This document shows, piece after piece, positions 34,674-45,372 of a stretch of DNA of 64,000 nt (position 1 is the stretch's first letter; each line of letters begins with the position of its first letter). Below the pieces are notes generated by a model. That model worked only from the letters and a program-made list of their open reading frames with translations, did not search any database and had not been told where the DNA came from. The position numbers were made by a program, and so were the translations under genes. Origin of the DNA: Histoplasma ohiense (Eukaryota; Ascomycota; Eurotiomycetes; Onygenales; Ajellomycetaceae); NCBI GenBank assembly GCA_017607445.1, contig JAEVHH010000001.1, positions 4,836,001-4,900,000 on the forward strand, given 5' to 3'.

Positions 34674-36446
34674 TTAAATTTTCTCAACCTTCATGCTTTT
34701 AGCCAAAGTCCAAAAGTTTTCTAGCTTAGCCCGCGACAATGCATCCTTTGCTGCAGCATCCGTCTCACATACACGCGCACCCAACCATTTTCTAAACGCT
34801 CTAGTTTTCTCCTCCCCCTCCCAAACTAGTGTGCATGTGTTTTGACTCAAATCCTTCAGTTCTCCTGTCTTCGCATCCTCTGCGACAAGCCATGATGCAA
34901 GCGCTTCGCGTTCGTTGTTTGGATGAGTATTCTCTGTCCAGTCAATGCGATTGAGCATGAGTTTCCTGTACGCGGAGATGGAATGATGACCACCCTCGAC
35001 AATTACGAGGTTGAATTTCGGATGCAAAATACACATGCCAGATAGGTTGTGCTGTTCTGCGTTTTTGCTGATTTTAAAACGGTGACGGCCGTTTGCGAGG
35101 TTGTCTATTTTATAAACGGACATGTGTATGCCTTTCAGCGCGTCTTGTTCTTGCTGAATGGCAAGTTTCTCGAGCCGTTGCTCTCTTGTTAACTTGCGGG
35201 ATTCATTCGCTGTCACGTGTTTGTTAAATCGTTCGGCGATTTCCCGGTTGACACGGGCTTCGACAGCGGTCGGATCCTTGACGGCTTCTTCACCTAGAAC
35301 GCGCATAAGATTGGACTTCTTGACTTTTGGTGGTGGAGCAGGCTCGAGCCCTAATCTTATCTTTGCCTGTTGTTCTTTAAGATCGGCCATTCGCCGCTGG
35401 CGCCGGATTTTGGCTTGCTCTTTCGGCGTAAGAAACATTGGCTTTGGCGCTGGTATGTTTTTATCTTGCGGAGGATCGAGGAGAACAGGATGCTGAATAT
35501 ATAAAGAGACCACAGTATCTGGAGTGTCAATCTTGAGATTTTGAGGGTCATCAATGGCAGAATAATTCGAACCGTTGACCAAACCCTCATCCCACCATTC
35601 GATTGCTGGAGGAGTTGGAACGAGGAACGCTTTTTCAACATCTAAATCTTCGTCTACGCCTGCTTGGCGTGCACGTTCCGCGATCTTTCTTTTCATAGCC
35701 TCTAGCTGAGCTAGTCGGCGGAGTGCTGCTGCTTGCTGGATATATTTTCCCTTTTGATTAAATACAAGCTGACGGGATTGACGAGGCTTCGCTAGAGCAG
35801 TTTTTGCACCGAGGTTGGGGTCGAAATATGGGTTGTTTTTCGTTTCTTCGAGGGAAGGTCCGGACAGATCTAGTTGCGTTTTGGATTTACCAGACTTGAA
35901 CGAAGGAACGGGTGACTCAGTTCGCTGATTTGCCATAGTAGTAGCAAACTTAGGCTGCATTGTTTGTTTGCCTTTCGACGACTTTGACTCTTGAGTAGAG
36001 TCGCCTAACAGAGCGGGATGCAAGCCGACATCTAATCCTCCTCTGGCTCGGGATACACCATCATCAACAACTGGAGGCATAAACATGGGCGGGACAGGTG
36101 TCCGTTGCTGGGTTGTCGTATTTACTTTTCCTGTAGCTGCGGCCACTCTCGCCTTAATTTGCTCGAGTCTCGAAAGTGCTGGACTAGCTGTTGTTGCTGA
36201 AGATGGTGCTTGGGTACTTGACCCCAACATTGGTGTCGCAGTGCCTCCTCTTGCAGCTTGAATTTTCGCTCGAGCAGCTTCTGCCTTTGCACGCGCCTCA
36301 GCAACCATCCTTTCGATTTCCTCCTTGCTGATCCCCCCATTCTTGGTTGGCATAGGGGATCCATTGTTGGAGCGCGATCGTTTCTGAAGGTTGCTTTCAT
36401 CATCTTCTGGATGGGGTCTCTTCAGCATATTGCCAGTGTCCGCCAT
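34674..36446 (-). CDS. PRP3: U4/U6 snRNP protein Prp3
   Basis: Spliceosomal protein of the U4/U6 and U4/U6.U5 snRNPs, needed for pre-mRNA splicing in the nucleus. Single exon, 590 aa from the ATG at 36446; the frame extends eight codons upstream but only to a GTG. The N-terminal third is Ala/Lys/Arg/Pro-rich with a helical EEIERMVAEARAKAEAARAK stretch. A basic helical segment (AALRRLAQLEAMKRKIAERA) follows, then the conserved Prp3 core (VVSLYIQHP, PMFLTPKEQAKIRRQRRMAD, KVKKSNLMRVLGEEAVKDPT, REQRLEKLAIQQEQD). The C-terminal domain contains the hallmark FNLVIVEGGHHSISAYRKLM and LNRIDWTE, a ferredoxin-like fold in known Prp3 structures. Length fits the family. Divergent from RPA190 across 284 bp. 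Confidence 0.94.
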   Translation of the reverse strand: MADTGNMLKRPHPEDDESNLQKRSRSNNGSPMPTKNGGISKEEIERMVAEARAKAEAARAKIQAARGGTATPMLGSSTQAPSSATTASPALSRLEQIKARVAAATGKVNTTTQQRTPVPPMFMPPVVDDGVSRARGGLDVGLHPALLGDSTQESKSSKGKQTMQPKFATTMANQRTESPVPSFKSGKSKTQLDLSGPSLEETKNNPYFDPNLGAKTALAKPRQSRQLVFNQKGKYIQQAAALRRLAQLEAMKRKIAERARQAGVDEDLDVEKAFLVPTPPAIEWWDEGLVNGSNYSAIDDPQNLKIDTPDTVVSLYIQHPVLLDPPQDKNIPAPKPMFLTPKEQAKIRRQRRMADLKEQQAKIRLGLEPAPPPKVKKSNLMRVLGEEAVKDPTAVEARVNREIAERFNKHVTANESRKLTREQRLEKLAIQQEQDALKGIHMSVYKIDNLANGRHRFKISKNAEQHNLSGMCILHPKFNLVIVEGGHHSISAYRKLMLNRIDWTENTHPNNEREALASWLVAEDAKTGELKDLSQNTCTLVWEGEEKTRAFRKWLGARVCETDAAAKDALSRAKLENFWTLAKSMKVEKI

Positions 36447-36730
36447 AGCCAGAATTTTGGATGAATCCACTCACCCAAACGATTTATCGACGCGTGGGGA
36501 AATAGTGTTGCTGGATATGTAGCTATTGCTGGAGGTCATAAAAAGATGCTCGTTGAAGGTTGAATGAAGTTGAGGCGCGGGAAAATGACCATAGTTGCGA
36601 AGCGGTGTGCAACGGCAGAAAAGTTTCACACCGTCGAAGGAGAAATTTCATTCTCCATTGCTTTTTTTCCTCTTCACCAGTCGACGGTCAAAGCAATTTC
36701 AGCAGCAGAAGTCTAGGGATTTCGGAGGAC
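36447..36730. promoter_or_regulatory. PRP3/RPA190 divergent promoter
   Basis: 284 bp between start codons of opposite genes. I saw no clear PAC or RRPE element as known from yeast ribosome-biogenesis promoters. A short T-rich stretch precedes the RPA190 ATG. Confidence 0.6.
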
Positions 36731-39700
36731 ATGGCTAGCTTCACTCGGCCGATTTCCTCGTCAATTGAGGGGGTTGATTTTAGAGTCCTCTCCAACGAGG
36801 AGATCAAAACAATCTCCGTCAAACTTATATACAACACCCCTACACTAGATTCGCTGAACAATCCAGTCCCAGGAGGATTGTACGATCCTGCTCTTGGAGC
36901 ATGGGGTGATCATATGTATGCGACAATTTTTCCCTTTTTCGCTGTTTGTTGACATGCGTTTTGCTGACTGAAAACGTCTTAGATGTACTACATGCCGTCT
37001 GAATTCCTGGTCCTGCAATGGCCATGCCGGACATATCGAGCTGCCTGTCCATGTATATAATGTCACTTTTTTCGACCAGCTATTTCGCCTCCTGCGAGCG
37101 CAGTGTGTCTATTGCCATCGCTTCAGGATGTCTCGGGCAGATATAATGTCCTACACGTGCAAGCTGCGACTGTTGCAGTACGGTTTGGTGGAGGAGGCTG
37201 CGGCGATTGATAGTATGGAAATTCGGAGAGGTAAAGGTAATGCTGGTTCAGAATCAGGAGATAGTGAAGATGAAGACGAAGAAGACCTTGTGAGGCGTCG
37301 GGATGTGTATGTCAAACGGTGTATTCATCAAGTGTTAGCCAGGAACAAGGAGGGGAATTTTTTGCATGGTACAAAGAATCCCGTTGCTGCGGAACAACGG
37401 AGGAATATCGTAAGGGCATTTCTTAAGGATATCACGGCTGTTAAAAAATGCGCATCTTGTAGCGGGTGAGCATTTCCGTCAGATGAGGTAGTGATTCGGC
37501 GACTAACCAGTTTATAGTATATCTCCTCCGTTCCGTAGAGATAAATACTCAAAGATATTCAAGAAGCCGTTACCGCAAAAGGCTAAAGTTGCTATGTCCG
37601 AGGCTGGATTTCATGTCCCCAACCCCCTGTTGCTGATAAAAGAAGCGAACGACCTTTCCAAGAAACATGGCCACCAGTCGCAAGATTCTAATATGAATGG
37701 CTACCTTGAAGATGACGATGACGATGACGATGCTAGTGTTTCGACGGATTTACACGGTGCAGAACAGCAGATTACCATGGGCAATGCAGTATTGACACAA
37801 GTTGAAGAGAGGGGGTCTCGGAACAATCCCAGTGAACAAGGGGCTCAACAATTCATGCCGTCGCCTGAAGTTTATGCAGCGCTGCGCCTTCTCTTCGAAA
37901 AGGAACAAGAAGTTTTAGATCTGGTATACGACTCACGGCCAAAATCAAAGCACCGCCCGCGCGTTACTCCTGATATGTTCTTCATCAAGAACATTCTTGT
38001 GCCGCCAAACAAATATCGCCCAATAGCTGCTAGTGGCTCGAATGATATAATAGAAGCGCAACAAAACATCTCGTTTACTAGAATCATGAAACTTTGCGAC
38101 CAAATAAACCAAATTAGCAGAGAAAGACAAGGCGACAGCACAGAGTCTGTCACTAGGTTACGAGATTACCGGGACCTGCTTCAGGCAATCGTACAGTTAC
38201 AGGATGCGGTCAACAGCCTTATCGATCGTGACCGTAACCCGAACCAGGGAGCGGCAGGTATTCAAAATGAAGACGGTATCAAACAGAGACTGGAAAAGAA
38301 AGATGGGCTGTTTCGGAAAAATATGATGGGAAAACGAGTTAACTTCGCCGCACGAAGTGTCATATCTCCCGATCCAAACATTGAAACCAATGAAATTGGA
38401 GTTCCTCTGGTTTTCGCGAAAAAGCTCACCTATCCAGAGCCAGTCACAAACCATAACTATTGGGAACTTAAAAATGCCGTGATAAACGGACCCGATGTCT
38501 ATCCTGGTGCAGCTGCCGTTGAGAATGAGGTTGGTCAAGTAGTGAGCCTGAAATTCAAAAGCCAAGAAGAGCGACTCGCCATTGCCAACATGCTGCTTTC
38601 CCCTTCAAACTTCAAGATGAAACGATCGAGAAGCAAGAAAGTATACCGGCATCTCACCACTGGCGATGTCGTGCTGATGAATCGACAGCCCACCCTCCAC
38701 AAACCATCTATAATGGGTCATCGCGCCCGAGTGCTTACTGGAGAAAGAACAATTAGGATGCATTACGCAAATTGTAAAACCTACAACGCAGATTTCGATG
38801 GTGACGAGATGAATCTGCATTTTCCGCAAAATGAATTGGCTAGAGTGGAAGCAATGCAGTTAGCTGATACTGATCATCAATACCTATCCGCCACAGCGGG
38901 AAAACCACTTAGAGGCTTGATCCAGGATCATATTTCCATGGGAACATGGTTCACGAGTCGCGATACATTCTTTGATAAAGATGACTATTATCAGCTGTTG
39001 TACAACTGTTTGCGACCAGAGAACTCCCATACCGTAACCGATAAGATTCTTCTTATGAAGCCGGCAATTTTACGACCACGAAAACTTTGGACTGGCAAAC
39101 AGGTAATATCCACGATTATGATGAATATTACACCAGAAAGGTTCTATGGCTTGAACCTTACAGGGAAATCAAGAACGCCAGGTGATCGTTGGGGTGAAGG
39201 GTCTGAGGAGGGACAAGTCATTTTTCGAGATGGCGAACTTCTTTGTGGTATTCTCGACTCTGCCCAGCTGGGACCAAGTCCCGGCGGCCTCATCCATTCA
39301 GTCCACGAGATTTATGGACAAGTTGTTGCTGGAAAATTGCTGGGTGTTTTAGGACGTTTGCTGACAAAATTTTTGCATATGCGAGCGTTTACTTGTGGTA
39401 TTGATGATCTTCGCCTGACCAAAAAGGGAAACGAGGACCGGAGAAAGAAACTGCAAGAAGCCGAACATATAGGTCGTCATGTAGCGCTCAAATATGTGAC
39501 CTTGGATCAAACCAAATTTGAGGACGAAGAGGCTGAGCTTAAACGGCGCCTTGAAGATGCTCTCCGTGATGACGAAAAGCAGGCTGGATTAGACGCTGTT
39601 TTAAATTCGCAAGCTGCTGATATATCATCTGACATTACAGCTGCCTGCCTTCCGGTCGGGCTCGAAAAGCCATTCCCGTGGAACCAAATGCAAACGATGA

Positions 39701-42014
39701 CGACATCTGGAGCGAAGGGATCTGTTGTCAACGCGAACCTCATTTCTTGTAACTTAGGCCAGCAAGTTCTTGAAGGTCGTAGAGTGCCTGTGATGATTAG
39801 TGGGAAAACATTGCCATCATTCAGACCGTTTGACACCAACCTAATGGCCAGTGGTTTTGTCGCTGGGCGTTTCCTTACGGGAATAAAGCCTCAGGAGTAT
39901 TATTTCCACGCTATGGCGGGTCGAGAAGGTCTTATTGATACTGCTGTTAAGACTTCAAGATCCGGGTATCTCCAGCGATGCTTAATCAAAGGAATGGAGG
40001 GGTTAAAGGCAGAATATGACAACTCTGTTCGCGAGACCGCAGATGGATCTGTCATGCAGTTCCTCTACGGTGAAGATGGCCTCGAGATTACCAAGCAGAA
40101 GCATTTGCAAGACTTTCCTTTTTTGGCTCACAATTTCTGGTCCGTCGTTGAAGAACTCAATGGATCTGACGAGTTCAATAGAGTTAAGAGCGACAAGGCG
40201 GGAGACTGGAATCGACATGCCATTAAAAAATATAGAAAGACGGGCAAATTGGACTGTGTAGACCCCGCGCTTTCCCTTTTTCCCCCTGGATCCTGCTATG
40301 GAAGTACTTCAGAAACCTTCGCAATGGCATTAAAATTGGTAAATATATGATTGAAGAACGTTGTGACATTCGAATATTCTAAGCTGACATATATCGCTAC
40401 TAGTATCAAAAAGAAAACCCCGATCAAATCCTAAAAGAGAAGGGCAAAGTCGAGAGAGGAGTTTCCAAAAAGGACTTTGCCAGGGTGATGAATCTGAAAT
40501 ATATGAGATCGGTTGTGGAACCCGGTGAATCCGTGGGAATTGTTGCGGGACAGTCTATCGGCGAGCCGTCTACCCAGATGACTCTCAACACTTTCCATTT
40601 GGCTGGACATTCAGCGAAGAACGTGACCCTTGGTATCCCTCGCCTACGCGAAATTGTTATGACAGCTAGTAACCAAATCCTTACACCAACTATGACCGGT
40701 GTCCTGAGAAAGGAGCTTACTGAAAAGGATGGAAGAATTTTTGCTAAAGCGATTAGCAAGCTTACCATCGCGGAAGTCGTGGACACCCTTAGAGTCCACG
40801 AGCGCGTTTCATCTGGGTCAAGTCACGGGATGGCAAAAATATACGATTTAGAAATAGATTTTTTCCCTCCGGAGGAGTACACGGAAGAATATGCCATCCA
40901 GATTGAGGATATTCTCAAAACTCTTCAACACAAGTTTGTACCACGGCTTATCAAATTAACAAGAGCGGAGTTGAAGAAACGGACTGATGAGAAATCACTT
41001 TCTGCTTTCTCCGCTGCCCAACCCGACATTGGTACATCCACGGGCGTGGTGGAGGAACCTACCAGGCGTTTTGGGCATGAAGCCAGAGACGCCGATGCTG
41101 ATGATGATGACGAGGAGGACCAAGACGATGCGAAAAGGGCAATGTCACACATGAATCGTTCGAATCAAGTCTCTTACGAGGCTCCTGATGACGGGGAGGA
41201 AGACATTATCCGTGGACAAGATTCCCAAGAGCCAGACTCAGATTCTGATGAAGAAACTGACGGCAATCACCATGGGGAGCATGCTGCGACTGAGGATGTT
41301 GACATGCAAGACGCAGACACCGGCTCTGACTCAGAAAAATTACAAAAAAGCAAACAGAGTGAAGACACTATTACTGGGAAATACGCCGAAATTACTAAGT
41401 TCAAATTTAGCCTTAAAAAAGGCAAATCATGCCATATCCAGTTGCGATATGATATTTCGACACCTAAGCTGCTACTTCTTCCTCTAGTCGAAGACGCTGC
41501 CAGAACCTCTGTAATCCAGTTCATCAAGGGCCTGGGAGCCTGTAGCTATATCGAGGCTGACAGGGAAAATCCCGCTCATATCGTCACTGATGGTGTCAAC
41601 TTGTTAGCCATGCGCGAGTACCAGGATTTCGTCTATCCTCATTCACTATATACCAATTCAATCGCCGACATGCTCGTTATGTATGGCGTCGAGGCTGCCC
41701 GTGCGTGCATTATTCGTGAAATGGCAGCCGTTTTCGACGGCCATAGCATCTCGGTCGATAATCGCCATCTTAATCTCATTGGTGACGTTATGACCCATGC
41801 TGGTAGTTTCCGCGCATTTAACCGCATGGGTCTGGTGAAGGATAGCACATCACCGTTTATGAAGATGAGCTTCGAGACCACTGTTGGGTTCTTGAGAGAT
41901 GCCGTGCTGGAGAGGGACTGTGATAATCTGAATGGCCCAAGTAGTAGAATTGTGATGGGCCGCGTTGGAACAGTCGGTACTGGTGCTTTTGACGTACTTG
42001 CTCCTGTCGGCTGA
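36731..42014 (+). CDS. RPA190: RNA polymerase I largest subunit
   Basis: Catalytic subunit A190 (Rpa1) of nucleolar RNA polymerase I, which makes the large rRNA precursor. Four exons: 36731-36915, 36983-37465, 37518-40338 and 40404-42014, joining in frame to 1699 aa. The N-terminal clamp zinc site is CTTC at 63-66 with C73NGH76, plus C103xxC106 and a CASC at 218-221. The active-site Mg-binding loop NADFDGDEM is at 646-654 with Asp648, Asp650 and Asp652. RQPTLHKPSIMGHRARV lies just before it. The trigger-loop region GIVAGQSIGEPSTQMTLNTF begins at about 1208. An acidic insert (DADDDDEEDQDD and following) near residues 1395-1460 is typical of Pol I rather than Pol II or III. There is no heptad CTD. 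Introns are 52-67 bp. Confidence 0.96.
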
Positions 42015-42363
42015 AAGCGTTCTGGAGTCAGCCTTTTCTGATCATGTCACTTGTTATTTGAATCATGGGCACTCCTTTTTCCCTTGGTTGTTGTACGTTT
42101 TGTATTCCAGTTTTCCAAGTTTGGAATCGTGTTATATTTAGCGAGGAAAATTTGACGATATTCTATATGCTTGGTATCATTTAGTGTACAGAAGATTTCT
42201 TTAATATTCGAAAAAATCAACAAATGTCATCCTTTTGGTTCCAAGTATAACGCCATCTAACACCAGCCAACCGAGCAGTATGTTCCTTATTAACTGATGT
42301 TGAAGACTCATAAGGAACACTTTGGCATCAAATAAAATGGGAAAAAGGGGTATCGAATTTGCA
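42015..42363. other. RPA190/RAD3 convergent 3' region
   Basis: 349 bp between two stops; AT-rich, no gene seen, likely both 3' UTRs. Confidence 0.6.
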
Positions 42364-44929
42364 TCAGGCATCAAGCATCATAAGCTCTTGGTCAATATTG
42401 TCGTCGAATTCATCAACAGCATTCACTCTTCCGTTCCGATTTCCATTGACAACATCCGACGGTATCTGGTTATTGGCTATCTCCCCCCTCTGTCGTTTGT
42501 CTTCTTCCTCCCTTTGCTTCTTCACATGATATTCAAGATCGGTTAAACTCCAGGTGGAGATCCCTTCTTGATCTTTTGACTTGAATGGTTGAGCCATAGT
42601 CTTGAGGAAGCTCTTGGCTGTTGCCACTGCCATATCGGTACTTAAATTCGTTTCGCTCTCGAGCATGGCCTGACTAATCCACTTGGGGAGCTGTGTGCGT
42701 CTCTTCTGAAATCGACGGTCAGCCAGTACCATGACTCCGTAGTCATCCTTGCCACGAATGACACGTCCAAGACACTGGGCGGCATGACGCATCGCGTCGA
42801 AAGAAAGAAAATCGTTTTCACGAATTCGGTAATTCTCGCGCAAAAACTCCAATCTAGCTTTGAGTATGCGTGACTCGGTATATTGGAAAGGTACTCCGAT
42901 GCAAATAACGGCCCGGCCATAGTGATGATCAAAGTCGATGCCTTCTGAAACTTTACCACGAGCGACGCAAAGCAAGACAGCGCCTCGACCATTACAGCAA
43001 GCAGTCCGGTAAGTTTCGAGGGCAAGTGATGACTCCTGGGAATCGGGAGTTTCCACCAAAATTAATTTGTAATTCCAGACCAAATCGAGTATACCCATCC
43101 CCTGCCACATGCTAATTATGGATTCCATATAAAGATAGGACGGGAAGAATACGACGACCCCGTCTGGTGTTATACGGGAAAATTCTAGCAGCAGATTTCC
43201 GTAATTCCGGACTACACCCGGATCATTCCTGATTTGGAATGAGGACGAAATCTGGGCTTGATCAGAGCCGCGTGTAACGACCATAGGAAGAAACGACCGA
43301 CGCGCCAGGGTCATAGTATATGACTCTTGTAGAACCGTTGTAAACTTCAGCATCTTGGGGTACATCTCCAGCGGAGAAAGGGTCCCAGAGGTGACAATGA
43401 CAGAACTAAACCTGTCAAAAACAGGTTTAATAGCAATAGCCGCATCCAAACATGTGAAATGGAGTATTGGATTCGGAACGGTCGCTGTTTCTGATTCGAA
43501 AGGCTCAAGTATAAGGAGAAACCCTTTCTCGTATGTAGCTGCTAAGGTTGCAAAAGCAGCGACTTGCTGGAGAGGCTGGTAGTCTTCGAGGTTCATAAGC
43601 TCCAACGTCCGGACGAGCGATGTTAGTCGTTCCGCACAAAACCGTAGTGGCTTTCGCTCAATGAAGGTCAAATCTTTCAGGTGAGCCAAAAAAGAGAGTG
43701 GCGTTTCGGATATGGTGTGGGTGATTTTCATTCGAGTTTTTAAATACTCAATGAATCGTTTCAGAAAGGCTACGAAGTGTTCCGCTCTACGGATATTCCC
43801 TGGGACCGCTTCTTTTAGCAGATCGTCCGGAAGCGCAGGATTTGCCATTAATTGTTCCTCTTGTCGAGCTTCGTCAGCTTCTCTCAATCCCTCCACTAAC
43901 TTTTGGTATTCGTTTTGTAACTTTTCTGCGTCAGATCTCTTCATTTCTTCAATTTTGCGTTCAAGATTGTTTGCCCCGCGGCTTGCTTTTCGTAGCGAAT
44001 CTTCAGTCAAGTCGATGCTCAGAGATTCAATACAAACGTTGTCAATGTTATGTGCCTCATCAAAGACGACGATACTATCTTTGGACAACTCTTGTGAAAC
44101 TCTCTCTGCAATTTTTGGGTCGAGAAGATAGTGATATGAGTATATTATGACTTTACAGAAAGGCATCTAGTGGTAGTTAGCACAGGGGGTGGATTTTATA
44201 TTGAAGATCAGGTAAGCCCTACCATACGTCGAACGGAGAAATAGGGGCATTGTTTATGCTGTTCTCCATATTTGGTTATATCGTCAAGTGTAAAAACGCC
44301 CGGCGGGACAAGATTACTTGGTTCAAGGAGGTCAAGATTCTATATAGGTGAGCGTAGCCAAAAATCAAGTAGGGAGAGACAAACCTCATGATATATACAC
44401 AACTCAACATCCTCTCCTTTTTCTTTCTTCTCTTTTACAAAGCCTGCTGTCAAACTTCGGCATCGAGCGTCCACAACGGCCCCACTCTTCTCTCTTTTTA
44501 CGGATGGATGAAGACATAAATTCTTTCGACTTGTTAGACCAAGGCCGCGGAAGTCTTCAGCAAACCCTAATTGTTGAGCACGGTATTTCATGAGAGATTT
44601 TAACTCCGCCAAAGCCTTTTCGATTTCAGACATTGTTCGGGAGCAATATATGAGTTTTCGCTGCTCAGGTTGATGTTGTTGATATGCGACAATAAGAGAG
44701 AGAAGGGAGACAGTTTTCCCCGTTCCTGATGGCATTTCGAGAACGCAATGTCCGCCGGCATCCAACGTCTTTTTGAGATCGCACATGTAGGCATACTGCT
44801 CCGGATAGATACGAGGATAGGGGAAGAGAACGGGAAGGTCACTACTTTTCAGTTAGTAATCGGGACCAAACCTGCAGCAAACATGGGGAAGGGTTATTAT
44901 GGAGAATGTTACTCGATGAAGAATTTCAT
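42364..44929 (-). CDS. RAD3: TFIIH DNA helicase Rad3/XPD
   Basis: 5'-3' superfamily-2 helicase of TFIIH, for nucleotide-excision repair and a structural role in transcription initiation. Four exons on the minus strand: 44929-44913, 44841-44385, 44339-44223 and 44166-42364, 797 aa. The first exon is 17 nt (MKFFI plus two bases) and joins to DDLPVLFPYPRIYPEQYAYM, the canonical Rad3 start. Walker A is SGTGKT with Lys48, the position of the well-known yeast Rad3 Lys48. Iron-sulfur cysteines are at 115, 133, 154 and 189, closely matching yeast spacing. The DEAH box is at 233-236. Exon 4 carries helicase domain 2, including GRVIRGKDDYGVMVLAD. Intron 2 is only 45 bp with a GTTTGT donor. A longer upstream reading from 45094 was rejected. 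Divergent from LTN1. Confidence 0.96.
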
Positions 44930-45372
44930 ATTGGGCGCTGGAGGATAGGCCTCCTCAAAGTATGCTACTGGCGCCTTGGTGTAATGAATAGATATGGGAG
45001 TTTTAGCCGGCTGCGGTGAGATGCAACCGTTGACAAATTCTAGTTCATGCTTGAGTATCTTCAGGAAATCGCAAAGTCGCGTTTGAGCCTCCATTTCGGA
45101 GCTCGGCCAAATACGTAATTGGGCAGGATATAACAGGTCACATGATATGTCTTAGAAACTGTTATATTCTTCAGGCAACAAACATCAGGCTGAGGTTTTA
45201 TTATTTGTTGTTGTTGATGCTCGTTAATGAGACGTCAATTAGGATCTATTTGCTCATGGGATAACTGATATATGCATATATATATTTCAAAAAATTCCGG
45301 TATTTCATCATTTGAAAGGCTGAGGATTTCATCTGGCTTAGCCATATCCCTGATTGCTACCTCCATAAAGCC
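44930..45372. promoter_or_regulatory. RAD3/LTN1 divergent promoter
   Basis: 443 bp between opposite start codons, with AT-rich TATATATTT near 45275-45285. An open frame over 44909-45094 on the minus strand reads into the RAD3 leader but lacks support. Confidence 0.6.

Noticed and set aside
44909..45094. Upstream extension of RAD3 starting MEAQTRL
   Set aside because: It reaches MKFFI in frame, but MKFFI is itself the conserved Rad3 start, and the extension has no counterpart in the family.
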